Assembly (NCBI RefSeq): GCF_002741055.1
Contig: NZ_CP016809.1
Location: 2,440,501 to 2,504,500, forward strand
Reading direction: 5' to 3'
Source: Paenibacillus ihbetae
GTDB taxonomy: Bacteria; Bacillota; Bacilli; Paenibacillales; Paenibacillaceae
DNA: 64,000 nucleotides
Part shown: one piece after another, positions 8,955-17,711 of the stretch
Position numbering within the stretch: position 1 is the stretch's first letter
Layout of the letters: every line of letters begins with the position of its first letter
Notes under the pieces: model-generated
What the model saw: the letters and a program-made list of their open reading frames with translations, nothing else
Told to the model about the DNA's origin: nothing
Database searches by the model: none
Position numbers and translations under genes: made by a program

Positions 8955-10370
8955 ATGGAAAAAAACGGACTCGGAGGAAAGAGCATTATTCTCAGACTGG
9001 AAATGAACACGCAGGACATCAAATTCGGCCAGGTTGCATCCGCGATTTTCGAAGCCGGGGGAGATATGGTGGCCATCGACGTCATCCAGTCCAGCGGCCA
9101 TATCACCGTCCGCGATATTACGATTACGGTTACTGACAGCGTCGACATCGGCAAGATCACGCATACCGTGAAAAATTTGAAGGGCGTTAAACTCGTCAAT
9201 GTATCCGACCGCACGTTCCTTATGCATCTCGGCGGCAAGATCGAAACACAGCCCAAAGTTCCAATCCAGAACCGCGATGATCTCTCCCGAGTCTATACGC
9301 CTGATGTCGCCCGTGTCTGCGCAGCCATACAGGAAGACCCCAAGAAGGCCTATACCCTGACGATCAAAAGAAACACGGTCGCCGTCATCTCCGATGGAAG
9401 CGCTGTACTGGGACTCGGCAATATCGGTCCGTATGCGGCGATGCCGGTCATGGAGGGCAAATCCATGCTGTTCAAGCAGCTGGCAGGCGTGGATTCGTTC
9501 CCGATCTGTCTGGACACCCAGGATACCGAGGAGATCATTGCCTGCATCAAAGCATTGGCACCCGCTTTCGGCGGGATCAACCTGGAGGATATTTCGTCTC
9601 CGCGCTGCTTTGAAATCGAGCAGCGGCTGCGGGATGAGCTGGATATCCCCGTCTTCCACGACGATCAGCACGGCACAGCCGTCGTATTATACGCAGCTCT
9701 CATCAATGCCTTGAAAATCGTCGGAAAATCCATCGATCAGATCAAGGTGGTCGTATGCGGAATCGGCGCCGCCGGGGTTGCCTGCAGTAAAATTCTCCTC
9801 TCGGCCGGAGTCAAAAATCTCATTGGCGTCGACCGCGAAGGGGCATTGGTTGCCGGCGGCAGCTACAGCAATTCGATGTGGCAGTGGTACGCGGAGCATA
9901 CGAATCCGGACAAGGTGCAAGGCTCGCTGCAAGAAGTCATTCGCGGCGCCGATGTATTCATCGGGCTGTCCGCAGGCGGCCTGCTCCGCCGCGAGGACGT
10001 ACTGGCGATGGCCAACGACCCGATCGTCTTTGCCATGGCCAACCCAACGCCGGAGATCCGGCCGGAAGAGGTGGAAGACATCGTTGGCGTCATCGCGACC
10101 GGACGCTCGGATTATCCGAACCAAATCAACAACGTGCTCTGCTTTCCGGGAATTTTCCGCGCGGCCCTCGACTGCAGAGCGACCACGATCAACGAGGAAA
10201 TGAAGCTTGCAGCGGCTGAGGCCATCGCTTCGGCTGTGCCCGATGATGAACGGAACCCTTCCTACATTATCCCGAGCGTATTCAACCAAAACGTCGTGAA
10301 GGCCATTCGCGAGCTTGTCGTAAAGGCTGCGATCAAAACCGGCGTAGCACGGAGAATTCCGCGTGAATAA
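8955..10370 (+). CDS. NAD-dependent malic enzyme with N-terminal ACT domain
   Basis: 471 residues from the ATG at 8955; an in-frame ATG at 8943 is rejected because the GGAGG ribosome site lies between them. Residues about 10-90 form an ACT-type ligand-binding domain; catalysis follows, with SRVYTPDVAR (Tyr114), SDGSAVLGLGNIGP at 147-159, EDI at 211-213 and FHDDQHGT at 234-241 (metal-binding Asp residues), then a Rossmann GIGAAG near 269-274. Converts malate to pyruvate and CO2. The ACT domain suggests allosteric control. It overlaps the following methyltransferase gene by 8 bases. Confidence 0.94.
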   Translation: MEKNGLGGKSIILRLEMNTQDIKFGQVASAIFEAGGDMVAIDVIQSSGHITVRDITITVTDSVDIGKITHTVKNLKGVKLVNVSDRTFLMHLGGKIETQPKVPIQNRDDLSRVYTPDVARVCAAIQEDPKKAYTLTIKRNTVAVISDGSAVLGLGNIGPYAAMPVMEGKSMLFKQLAGVDSFPICLDTQDTEEIIACIKALAPAFGGINLEDISSPRCFEIEQRLRDELDIPVFHDDQHGTAVVLYAALINALKIVGKSIDQIKVVVCGIGAAGVACSKILLSAGVKNLIGVDREGALVAGGSYSNSMWQWYAEHTNPDKVQGSLQEVIRGADVFIGLSAGGLLRREDVLAMANDPIVFAMANPTPEIRPEEVEDIVGVIATGRSDYPNQINNVLCFPGIFRAALDCRATTINEEMKLAAAEAIASAVPDDERNPSYIIPSVFNQNVVKAIRELVVKAAIKTGVARRIPRE

Positions 10371-10968
10371 AGGCTCACTGATCCGGAAGTTCAACAAGCA
10401 AGCCGCCATGTACGAGCGAAACTCCCGGCAGCGCTATATCGGGAAATGGCGGCAGCGGCTGCTTCAGGACGTCTCGGGACAGGTGCTGGAGGTCGCCGTC
10501 GGTGCCGGTGCCAATCTTCCGTTCTATCGTCCGGACAAGGTCGAGCTAACTGCGGTCGACTTCTCGCCGGAGATGCTGAGCCGTGCGCGGCAATTTGCGG
10601 CAGAGCTTGGCATTCGGGCAACATTTCTGGAACGCGATATCGAGACGCTTGAGCTTCCTGAGCGGTCATTTGACTGCGTGGTGTCCACGCTATCGCTATG
10701 CGGCTACGAGGATCCCCTGAAGGTATTGCGCCGCATGAACAGCTGGGCCAAACCCGGCGGCCGCATCTATCTGCTGGAGCATGGGGTTAGCACCAACCGG
10801 CTGGTCGGCTTCGCCCAGCATCTGGCCAACCCTGCAGCCCGGCGGATATCCGGCTGTCACTTCAACCGGGATATTCTTCGCATCGTGAAGGACTCACCGC
10901 TGAAGGTGCTACAATCCGAGCGCTACTGGAACGGCATCGTCCACTTGATCTGGGCGCAAGCAACCTAA
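10363..10968 (+). CDS. class I SAM-dependent methyltransferase
   Basis: 201 residues. SAM-binding motif I is VLEVAVGAGANLPFY, motif II region ELTAVDFSPEML, then ERDIETLELPERSFDCVVSTLSLCGYEDP, typical of the UbiE/phospholipid methyltransferase group. The substrate cannot be told from sequence. The start lies inside the last codons of the malic enzyme gene (8-base overlap), so the two are probably co-transcribed and coupled, an unusual pairing. No membrane segment. Confidence 0.85.
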   Translation: MNKGSLIRKFNKQAAMYERNSRQRYIGKWRQRLLQDVSGQVLEVAVGAGANLPFYRPDKVELTAVDFSPEMLSRARQFAAELGIRATFLERDIETLELPERSFDCVVSTLSLCGYEDPLKVLRRMNSWAKPGGRIYLLEHGVSTNRLVGFAQHLANPAARRISGCHFNRDILRIVKDSPLKVLQSERYWNGIVHLIWAQAT

Positions 10969-10983
10969 TGCCGAGCTGATTGC

Positions 10984-11045
10984 AGGAGCCTGATATGCAG
11001 GAGTCTGTCTAATATACTGGAGCCTGATATGCAGGAGCCTGATTC
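10984..11045. repeat. short tandem degenerate repeats after the methyltransferase gene
   Basis: The unit GCAGGAGCCTGATAT and variants (GCAGGAGTCTG, ACTGGAGCCTGATAT) recur four times in about 60 bases. Non-coding; looks like local slippage duplication. Confidence 0.6.
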
Positions 11046-11143
11046 AGCACAACATCTGAGCCTTCCTAACGAATCATGCTGGCGGCTCTGTCTGCATATG
11101 AGTCTAAGGATGCGACATTACATTCTAAATCGGAGGAATCGTT

Positions 11144-11662
11144 ATGAATACAAGACCGGATCCAACCGAATATTTGCCTTTGGCTGAGAAGTACATCCGT
11201 TTGGTGCCTGACGGAAATATTGTGGATGTGCTGCAGGAGCTGCATGACGATACATTAAAGACGCTGGGCGATCTAACGGAGGAGCAAGCAGCTTACCGGT
11301 ATGCAGAGGGAAAATGGAGCTTGAAGCAGGTGGTCGGCCATATTGCGGATGGGGAGCGTCTATGGAGCTATCGTCTTCTTCATATAGCCCGCGGGGATGC
11401 CCGGGAATTTTGCGGTTATGACCGTGAGGCATTCGTTCAGAACTCTCCCTTTGCCAGCCTGCCGCTGAAGGAAGTGCTGCGGGATTACTCCGCAGTCAGG
11501 ATGTCGACCTTGACGCTCGTAGGAAGTCTGACGGAGAAAGGGATGCTTGCGCAAGGCAGCTTTAACAACTATCCACTCTCCGCCAGAGCAGCCGCTTATA
11601 TCATTGCCGGCCACGAAATTCACCATATGAATTTGATTCGCGATAAATATTTAAGGTCATAA
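11144..11662 (+). CDS. DinB-family metal-dependent protein
   Basis: 172 residues of the DinB_2 four-helix bundle. The three-histidine metal triad is visible: His in KQVVGHIADGE and the pair in AGHEIHHMN near the C-terminus. KWSLKQVVGH is the family signature. These proteins are often thiol transferases or of unknown function in Bacillota. GGAGG lies 7 bases before the ATG. Monocistronic, ending in a bidirectional terminator. Confidence 0.85.
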   Translation: MNTRPDPTEYLPLAEKYIRLVPDGNIVDVLQELHDDTLKTLGDLTEEQAAYRYAEGKWSLKQVVGHIADGERLWSYRLLHIARGDAREFCGYDREAFVQNSPFASLPLKEVLRDYSAVRMSTLTLVGSLTEKGMLAQGSFNNYPLSARAAAYIIAGHEIHHMNLIRDKYLRS

Positions 11663-11665
11663 ATG

Positions 11666-11722
11666 AAAAAGGGCATCGGCACCGGAATCGCCAACATTCC
11701 GGTACTGGATGCCCTTTTTTTA
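11666..11722. terminator. bidirectional terminator between DinB and LLM genes
   Basis: AAAAAGGGCATC and GATGCCCTTTTTTT enclose a second stem GGAAT/ATTCC. It separates two convergent genes. Confidence 0.88.
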
Positions 11723-11757
11723 TAAGGATATACAGATCGACCCGATCGGTCTTCCGG

Positions 11758-13062
11758 TTATCTAAGTCCGATCCCTAGGTGCTCTCTCAATGTGCGCCCC
11801 GAATATTCTGAACGAAATATTCCCCTTTGCTGCAGCAAAGGCACCACCGCATCCACGAATCGCTCCAGCCCGCTTGGCAATAAAGGCGCCATAACATTAA
11901 AGCCGTCGCAGGCTCCGCTCCTGAACCAGTCCTCGATCATATCCGCGATCTGATCAGGACTTCCGGTAACGGTCATATGGCCTCGTGCCACAGCATAATG
12001 CCGTCCCAGCTCCTGAATGCTCATTCCGCTTCGCTTAGCCGTCTCTATAATCATGACCGCCCGGCTGCTGTTCCCTTCCTTGGGAAGATCCGGTAACAAC
12101 CCTTCGGCCGGGTATCCGCTCAGATCCGTATTCAATAGCTGTGACAGATATTTAACCGCAGCCTCCGGCAAAATAAGCTCGCTCCACATCTGCCTGGATT
12201 CGCAGGCTTCCTCCTCGCTCTCCCCGAGGAATACGAGCAGGCCCGGCATTACTTTTACATCATCCGGTTCACGCCCATATTCAGTCAGCAGCCTCTTAAA
12301 CCGTTGATAGTACCTGATGGCCTCCGCCTTATCCTCGCATGCCGTAAATACAACATCCGCCGTTCGCGCAGCCAGCCGTTGTCCGGCGGCCGAGGTGCCT
12401 GCCTCGATAATCACGGGGCTGCCTTGCGGCGACCTTGGCATGTTCAACGGCCCTTCGATGCGAAAATATTCCCCTTGGTGATGAACCCGGTGGATTTTAT
12501 CCGTATCGGCAAACACGACTCCTTCCCGATCCACAACTACAGCATCTTCCTCCCAGCTGTCCCACAGGCCGGTAACCGCCCGCATAAATTCTTCCGCCCG
12601 TTCATACCGCTTCCCATGCTCCAGCAATGCAGCTGATCCGAAATTCCGCGCTTCCGCATCCTTGGTGGAGGTGACAACATTCCATGCTGCCCTGCCACCG
12701 CTAATATGGTCCAGCGTTGAGAGCCTTCTGGCCAAGCTATAGGGCTCGTTGAAGGTGGTTGAAGCGGTCCCCGCCAGGCCGATATGTGAGGTCACGCCCG
12801 CCAAAGCGCTCAGCATCGTCAAGGCTTCAGGCTGAAGAAAGCTGACATTGGTTCTTAAATCCCCTATTAAAGGAATCGAGTTGTTGTCCGCAAGGAATAT
12901 CATATCGAATTTTCCGCGCTCAGCGACAAGAGCGCAATCTTTGTAAAAGGCTAAATCGATCGGCCGGACTTTCGACGACTCCGGATGACGCCATGCCGCG
13001 ATATGATGACCGTAATTCATCAGAAAAGCACCGAGACTCAATCGTCTCTCCTGTTGACTCAT
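11758..13062 (-). CDS. LLM-class FMN-dependent monooxygenase (NtaA/SnaA/DszA type)
   Basis: 434 residues, the full length of this two-component monooxygenase family. Visible blocks: WRHPES near 23, FDMIFLADN, GLAGTASTTFNEPYSLARR, GRAAWNVVTS, and SPQGSPVIIEAG. These enzymes use reduced FMN from a separate reductase to oxidise nitrilotriacetate, dibenzothiophene sulfone or alkanesulfonate-like substrates; the substrate here is unknown. No flavin reductase or sulfur transporter lies next to it. GGAGG precedes the ATG. Confidence 0.9.
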   Translation of the reverse strand: MSQQERRLSLGAFLMNYGHHIAAWRHPESSKVRPIDLAFYKDCALVAERGKFDMIFLADNNSIPLIGDLRTNVSFLQPEALTMLSALAGVTSHIGLAGTASTTFNEPYSLARRLSTLDHISGGRAAWNVVTSTKDAEARNFGSAALLEHGKRYERAEEFMRAVTGLWDSWEEDAVVVDREGVVFADTDKIHRVHHQGEYFRIEGPLNMPRSPQGSPVIIEAGTSAAGQRLAARTADVVFTACEDKAEAIRYYQRFKRLLTEYGREPDDVKVMPGLLVFLGESEEEACESRQMWSELILPEAAVKYLSQLLNTDLSGYPAEGLLPDLPKEGNSSRAVMIIETAKRSGMSIQELGRHYAVARGHMTVTGSPDQIADMIEDWFRSGACDGFNVMAPLLPSGLERFVDAVVPLLQQRGIFRSEYSGRTLREHLGIGLR

Positions 13063-13112
13063 CGTTATTCCTCCATACGTTCAGACACTGTGAATTGAGG
13101 TCTTACACACTT

Positions 13113-13706
13113 CTATATCGATGATCTATCCTTCTTTTGCGAACTTGGTCTCACAACACTTGTGACAAAGTCGGTAACTTTGTCTTCATCAGCTATGCGG
13201 GATTGGACGTGGGTCCTCCACAAATCGACATCGCGCAGAAGCGCAACGCTTCCTACTTCCCGGTACCATGTCTCAACCTCATCCCGCCGAATCGTAAAGC
13301 TTTGATCTTCAAAAGTGAATATCAGCTCCTCGAGGTTATCGATCAATGCAAAATTCGCCGTTGAATTATACATGAAAAATGCATTCAGCTTGTCAGGGGC
13401 AAGCTCCCCTGCTCTTGCCTGATACAGAATCTCGGCTGTCAGCCGGTCAGGGTACATCTGAAAGGTTCTTCCGATGCTGCGAAAAGGCAGGGATGCGTTC
13501 AGATTGGCGAAATTCCCCGCATTCCCCATATACTTGTTCGAATACGGTATCGATTGACGGATGTCATGCGTTAACGGATCGTTTTGCTCAGCCTCGTATC
13601 GAACGGCCTGCGCATTCGCCCTGGGCTTGATGAAGCCTTCCAGCGCGATCAGGCCGCTGATGCCGATAATCAACAGTACAACGATCCATTTATTTTTTCT
13701 GCTCAT
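13113..13706 (-). CDS. membrane-anchored extracellular protein, DUF4825-like
   Basis: 197 residues: one N-terminal hydrophobic segment (about 7-25) then an extracytoplasmic domain with YSNKYMGNAGNFANLNASLPF, a pattern I associate with DUF4825 proteins. Function unknown. It is the last gene of the PadR operon, overlapping the previous gene by 4 bases (ATGA). Family name is from memory and moderately sure. Confidence 0.75.
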   Translation of the reverse strand: MSRKNKWIVVLLIIGISGLIALEGFIKPRANAQAVRYEAEQNDPLTHDIRQSIPYSNKYMGNAGNFANLNASLPFRSIGRTFQMYPDRLTAEILYQARAGELAPDKLNAFFMYNSTANFALIDNLEELIFTFEDQSFTIRRDEVETWYREVGSVALLRDVDLWRTHVQSRIADEDKVTDFVTSVVRPSSQKKDRSSI

Positions 13707-14386
13707 GCTTCCTTTACCTCATGTTTGTCGGTTAATCTGGAGGCCCGATGAACCAGCATCGGGACGACTACCGATGTCAAGGGAAGGGCGAGCTGCATTG
13801 CGATGACATACAGCGAATAGGGTCCATCTACCTTAAGGGGACGGCCAAACCAAATATCACTGCCGAATTGCAAAATAAACGTATACGCGGTAACGACAAC
13901 CATGAATATCCCCCAGATCGCCCACGCCGTCTTGGGCCGGTGCGACCGTCCGGCCGAATGGACGACAGCCGTTTGCGTGTCATCTCGTTTTAGATGCGAG
14001 GACACGACCAAATACATGATGCCGGCAAGGACGGCCAAGCACAGAAGCAGGGAATTAATCATCACCCCGCTAGGCATAATCCGTGCAGGCAGAGTCAGTA
14101 TCCATGCCAGCAGAATATAGATCAAGGCACTTTGCAGAAGCTCATAACGATAACGGGTAACATACATTCTCGGGTTGTCATCGAGCAGGTCATCGATTCC
14201 CTCGATGCCATCGATCGCTAAACGGATTGCCGCTTGACGGTCCATTCCATGAGCCATTTCATCGGCAACCTTTGCCTCCAGATTACTAAGAATCTCCTGC
14301 TTCAGCTCCAGCGTCTCCCTTGTCTTCCGATGATTCGCAAATAACCGATTAACGTAAACCTCCAATTCATGTTCATTCGACATCAT
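13703..14386 (-). CDS. integral membrane protein with HAAS/permease-prefix N-terminus
   Basis: 227 residues from the ATG at 14386, chosen because GAGGAG stands 7 bases upstream; it overlaps the PadR gene by 14. Residues 1-75 are a helical soluble domain (EVYVNRLFANHRKTRETLELKQEILSN is 27 residues of it in outline) like the HAAS/permease-prefix modules encoded beside PadR genes. Five or so membrane helices follow. The PadR-plus-HAAS pairing is common in Bacillota and the membrane protein is the likely target of regulation; its biochemical role is unknown. Confidence 0.8.
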   Translation of the reverse strand: MMSNEHELEVYVNRLFANHRKTRETLELKQEILSNLEAKVADEMAHGMDRQAAIRLAIDGIEGIDDLLDDNPRMYVTRYRYELLQSALIYILLAWILTLPARIMPSGVMINSLLLCLAVLAGIMYLVVSSHLKRDDTQTAVVHSAGRSHRPKTAWAIWGIFMVVVTAYTFILQFGSDIWFGRPLKVDGPYSLYVIAMQLALPLTSVVVPMLVHRASRLTDKHEVKEA

Positions 14387-14735
14387 GATCCAGCTCCTCT
14401 CCATATCCGATCAAGTCATCGATAACGACCCGCGCAGCCTTCCATTCACTCCTGTTTCTTAAAAAACGCTCACGCCCTTGCGGTGTAAGATGGTAATATT
14501 TCCGTCGTCCTCCTTGGGTCTCCTCCCCCCAATACGAGCGTATAAGCTCCTGCTTCTCTAGCCTTCGCAGACTGGAGTACAGCGTCGGCTCCTTAAGCTC
14601 AAATCGTTGGCCGCTTCGCCTTGCAATTTCTTTAATGATTTGATACCCGTAATTATCTCCGTCCATGAGCACGCGAAGAATAAACGTGTCGATGTTTCCC
14701 CGTATCAAATCGCTGTTATGTAATGATTCAAGCAA
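14373..14735 (-). CDS. PadR-family transcriptional regulator
   Basis: About 120 residues. Winged-helix PadR domain with LRVLMDGDNYGYQIIKEI, EPTLYSSLRRLEKQELI and GGRRKYYHLTPQGRE. I prefer TTG at 14735 (AGAGGAGG 11 bases before) over an ATG at 14801, because that ATG would fall inside the promoter and palindrome described at 14773-14801. First gene of a three-gene overlapping operon with two membrane proteins. Probably autorepressed. Confidence 0.88.
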   Translation of the reverse strand: MLESLHNSDLIRGNIDTFILRVLMDGDNYGYQIIKEIARRSGQRFELKEPTLYSSLRRLEKQELIRSYWGEETQGGRRKYYHLTPQGRERFLRNRSEWKAARVVIDDLIGYGEELDHDVE

Positions 14736-14772
14736 CGTTTCCGAAGCCTCCTCTGACGGAAAGAATGGGATT

Positions 14773-14801
14773 AATATAACACACATTACTATGTGTGTCA
14801 A
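14773..14801 (-). promoter_or_regulatory. PadR promoter with operator filling the spacer
   Basis: On the minus strand TTGACA (14796-14801) is separated by exactly 17 bases from TATATT (14773-14778). The spacer contains ACACACAT-N4-ATGTGTGT (14779-14798), a perfect 8-base inverted repeat holding the ACAT/ATGT halves preferred by PadR proteins. A bound PadR dimer would block polymerase. Confidence 0.85.
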
Positions 14802-14863
14802 AGTAATATCAAAGACATAATAGTTCCTGATTCATGCTTCCGCTGAATGCTGGGACAGAAAAA

Positions 14864-14906
14864 AGGGGCTGTCGCTGTCCTATTAGACGCTCTTGCGGCA
14901 GACCCT
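14864..14906 (-). terminator. terminator of the 55-residue gene
   Basis: Minus-strand stem GGGTCTGCCGC / GCGACAGCCCC (9 of 11 paired) followed by TTTTTT, 14 bases past the stop at 14919. Confidence 0.7.
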
Positions 14907-14918
14907 TCGATTCTCTTA

Positions 14919-15086
14919 TTAACATGCTATCTTCTTCTTCATATTGCCGTTGCTCGTTAATCCCAGTTCCATACCTCGATGCGGCCCAGCCGGAATTCCC
15001 TCGATCCGTTTTCCGGGCTTTGACTGTCCTTGCTCGTCAACAAAGAGCATCTGCTCTTCCCCGTCGGTTCCCCTATGATCGCTCAT
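14919..15086 (-). CDS. 55-residue protein, unlisted small gene, function unknown
   Basis: Minus-strand ATG at 15086 opens 55 codons ending in TAA at 14919: begins MSDHRGTDGEEQMLFVDEQG, continues SKPGKRIEGIPAGPHRG and ends NMKKKIAC. AAGGAGGGAGGT stands about 11 bases before the start, and a Rho-independent terminator follows at 14864-14906. It is preceded by the AGCS terminator, so it is either a separate short transcript or receives readthrough. Hydrophilic, no membrane segment. I do not recognise the family. Ribosome site plus terminator make it more credible than a chance frame. Confidence 0.65.
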   Translation of the reverse strand: MSDHRGTDGEEQMLFVDEQGQSKPGKRIEGIPAGPHRGMELGLTSNGNMKKKIAC

Positions 15087-15157
15087 AAAGCGCTAGACCT
15101 CCCTCCTTCTTCTCATATAGACAACGGGAATACTCGCTTAATGTTACAAAAAAACAT

Positions 15158-15206
15158 AAAAAAATCGCTACGGCTGCAGCTTCCCGCTGCAAACCGTAAC
15201 GATTTA
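15158..15206 (-). terminator. terminator of the AGCS symporter gene
   Basis: Minus-strand hairpin AAATCGTTACGG..CCGTAGCGATTT with inner GCAGC/GCTGC, followed by T7. Confidence 0.88.
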
Positions 15207-15237
15207 ATCCTGTATTTATATAAATGAGTACATCCGT

Positions 15238-16650
15238 TCAGGGCGAACCGGGCTGTCCATCCCAGCACTCCACATCTTCCAATCCCTTGATGCTCGCTTT
15301 GGTAAAGACCGGGTCCAGCCCTTCCCGCCGCTGCTTCAAGTAATCCTTCAAGGCGGCAAAAGCCACCTTGGAAAGCAGCGTTATCGCAATCAGGTTCACA
15401 ATAGCCATGAGTCCCATGAACAAATCGGCAAGATCCCACACCAGCTTGACGCTGGTGACGGAGCCAAAGATCACCATGGCCAGCACACAGGCACGATAAA
15501 GCCATATCCAGGCCCGATTCGATTTCAAAAATTCGATATTGGTTTCGCCATAATAATAATTGCCCAGAAGCGTGCTGAACGCAAACAGGAAAATCATGAT
15601 CGCCAGAAAATCCGACGCCCATGCCCCCATCTCCATCTCGAGTGCCGCCTGCGTCAGTGCAACGCCATCCAGTCCGGTCTGTTGGTATGCGCCGGTAAAC
15701 AAAATGATGAATGCCGTGCTTGTGCAAATAACAAGCGTATCGATCAGCACGCCAAGTGATTGCACGAGTCCCTGCTTCGCAGGATGGCTCGTCGTTGCGG
15801 TTGCGGCAGCGTTCGGGGCGCTCCCCATCCCCGCTTCATTGGAGAACAATCCTCTCTTGATGCCGTTCATTAGGGCGGCACCGAGGGTTCCGCCGGCAAT
15901 CTGCTCATATCCCAGCGCGCCTTTTACAATCAATGTGAGCACCTCCGGCAGCTTCGTAATGTTGGCCAGAATGATATACAGTGCGGCACCGACATACAGA
16001 ACGGCCAGCACGACGACGATCAGCTCCGACATTTTCGCAATTCTCTTCACACCGCCAAAAATAATAACGGCGAAGATGGCAGCCATCACAAGGCCCACCG
16101 TTAAACGGCTCGAGCCGAATGAATTTTCAAAGGCGATCGTGATCGTATTCGACTGAACGGCATTGAACACCAGTCCGAAGGATAATGTGATCAGCACGGC
16201 AAACAATGCGCCCATCCAGCGCTTCTTCAGGCCTTGCTGAATGTAGTACGCCGGACCGCCGCGGAAGCCCCCTGCGCCGTCCCTTACCTTATAAATCTGC
16301 GCCAAAGTGCTTTCAATAAAGCTGGAAGCCGCTCCGATAATGGCGATGATCCACATCCAGAACACGGCGCCCGGCCCTCCAAGCGATATCGCGATCGCTA
16401 CCCCCGTAATATTTCCGGTTCCGACCCGCGCCGCCATGCTGATGGCAAATGCTTGGAAGGGAGAGATGCTTCCTTTGGCTTTCGGTTTGGATTCCCGGAT
16501 TACCCGGAGCATTTCACCCAGCAAACGGAACTGCAAAAACTTGGTGCCGAACGTGAAATACAGCCCCCCGGCAATAAGCAGCACAATGAGCAGCTTGGAC
16601 CACAGAAAATCATTGATGATGTCCACCGCATGTTGAATAAACAGCTCCAT
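15238..16650 (-). CDS. alanine/glycine:sodium symporter, AGCS family (AlsT-like)
   Basis: 470 residues from the ATG at 16650 (MELFIQHAVDII), with GGGGGG upstream; a GTG/ATG further upstream would add an unlikely 23-residue head. Contains family stretches MAARVGTGNITGVA, GGPGAVFWMW, RGGPAYYIQQGL and SNEAGMGSAPNAAATA. About ten membrane helices. Imports small neutral amino acids with sodium. Monocistronic between two terminators; no riboswitch seen in the leader. Confidence 0.94.
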   Translation of the reverse strand: MELFIQHAVDIINDFLWSKLLIVLLIAGGLYFTFGTKFLQFRLLGEMLRVIRESKPKAKGSISPFQAFAISMAARVGTGNITGVAIAISLGGPGAVFWMWIIAIIGAASSFIESTLAQIYKVRDGAGGFRGGPAYYIQQGLKKRWMGALFAVLITLSFGLVFNAVQSNTITIAFENSFGSSRLTVGLVMAAIFAVIIFGGVKRIAKMSELIVVVLAVLYVGAALYIILANITKLPEVLTLIVKGALGYEQIAGGTLGAALMNGIKRGLFSNEAGMGSAPNAAATATTSHPAKQGLVQSLGVLIDTLVICTSTAFIILFTGAYQQTGLDGVALTQAALEMEMGAWASDFLAIMIFLFAFSTLLGNYYYGETNIEFLKSNRAWIWLYRACVLAMVIFGSVTSVKLVWDLADLFMGLMAIVNLIAITLLSKVAFAALKDYLKQRREGLDPVFTKASIKGLEDVECWDGQPGSP

Positions 16651-16833
16651 AATTCCCCCCGTTATATATGAGATAAACACCGATGGTGCAGGATTTGTGA
16701 AAAATAGTCCAAAGATCATCTAACCATTTTTAGCCTGGGGGTGACAAGGAACAGATTGTGGAAATTGACCGGACCTTTGGGGGCCGGGGGATCCGGGGAA
16801 TGGGAGCCTATGGGACTGCATATCCGGACATAA

Positions 16834-16877
16834 CAAAAAGCCCCTCAACCGCGGGTTAACCGCAAGCAGAGGGGAGC
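16834..16877 (-). terminator. terminator of the MerR gene
   Basis: Minus-strand hairpin AGCTCCCCTC / GAGGGGCT with inner GCGG/CCGC pairing and a TTTTTG tail. Confidence 0.85.
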
Positions 16878-16924
16878 TTCTCTTGAAGCTGATGACATCA
16901 GCCTCGTGTCATGGCGATGGGTCC

Positions 16925-17689
16925 TTAAGATTTCATGCCGGTGTAAATCAATATCGCGTCGCGCAGAAACGCCGCCGTTCCCGGCTGCTTCGCATCATAA
17001 TGTGCCGTAAACCGCTCATCATCCACATACATCTGGGCAAGCCCCGCATGGGCCTCCTTGCTGTAATCGCTCCAATAATACGTGAGCCACTGCTTATGCA
17101 AATCCGCCGCACGCTGTGCCAGCTCCCCGGCCGGATCCCCCTGCGTGAACGCTTCGGCAAGCGTTGCATACAGATCGTCAGCCAGACGGGTCAATTCCTC
17201 GTACTGCTCCTGCGTCATGCCCTTCAATTTCGCGTTGGACCGGTCTACCGTTTCGTCACCATATTTTTCACGGATTTCCTTGCCGTATTGGTTCTCATTG
17301 TCGTCAATCATCTTCTGCTTAAAGCCTTCGAATTTCTCTTGATCGCTCATGGTCATTCTCCCTTCAGTGGAGGCAATCGACTTCTCCACATTCGCAATCA
17401 GCAGATCGAGCTGCCGTCTCTTGTCAAGAAGCTGCACATGGTGCTCCTTCAGCGCCCGGACCCGGTCAAAGGACGGCGAGGCCATGATCGTGTTAATGTC
17501 TTCCAGCTGAAGCCCAAGCTCCCGGTAGAACAAAATCTGCTGCAGCCGGTTCACTTCCTCCTCCCCGTATATTCGATATCCTGACGAGCTGATTCTGGCC
17601 GGCTTCAGAATGCCAATCTCATCATAATATCGAAGCGTCCGGTTGCTGATTCCAGCCAGCCGTCCAAGCTTCTGTACGGTATATTCCAT
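16925..17689 (-). CDS. MerR-family activator with TipAS-type effector domain (Mta-like)
   Basis: 254 residues from the ATG at 17689 (MEYTVQKLGRLAG), with AGGAGG 6 bases upstream. N-terminal MerR helix-turn-helix (GISNRTLRYYDEIGILKPAR), coiled-coil dimerisation helix about 75-115, and a C-terminal helical TipAS-like domain with KEAHAGLAQMYVDDERFTAHYD. Relatives (B. subtilis Mta, Streptomyces TipA) sense drugs and activate efflux; no efflux gene is adjacent here, so autoregulation plus distant targets is likely. Confidence 0.9.
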   Translation of the reverse strand: MEYTVQKLGRLAGISNRTLRYYDEIGILKPARISSSGYRIYGEEEVNRLQQILFYRELGLQLEDINTIMASPSFDRVRALKEHHVQLLDKRRQLDLLIANVEKSIASTEGRMTMSDQEKFEGFKQKMIDDNENQYGKEIREKYGDETVDRSNAKLKGMTQEQYEELTRLADDLYATLAEAFTQGDPAGELAQRAADLHKQWLTYYWSDYSKEAHAGLAQMYVDDERFTAHYDAKQPGTAAFLRDAILIYTGMKS

Positions 17690-17711
17690 GGTTTCACCTC
17701 CTGACATCTTA

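Noticed and set aside
16651..16760. Glycine riboswitch before the AGCS symporter
   Set aside because: The leader lacks the paired aptamer cores and has no terminator/antiterminator arrangement.
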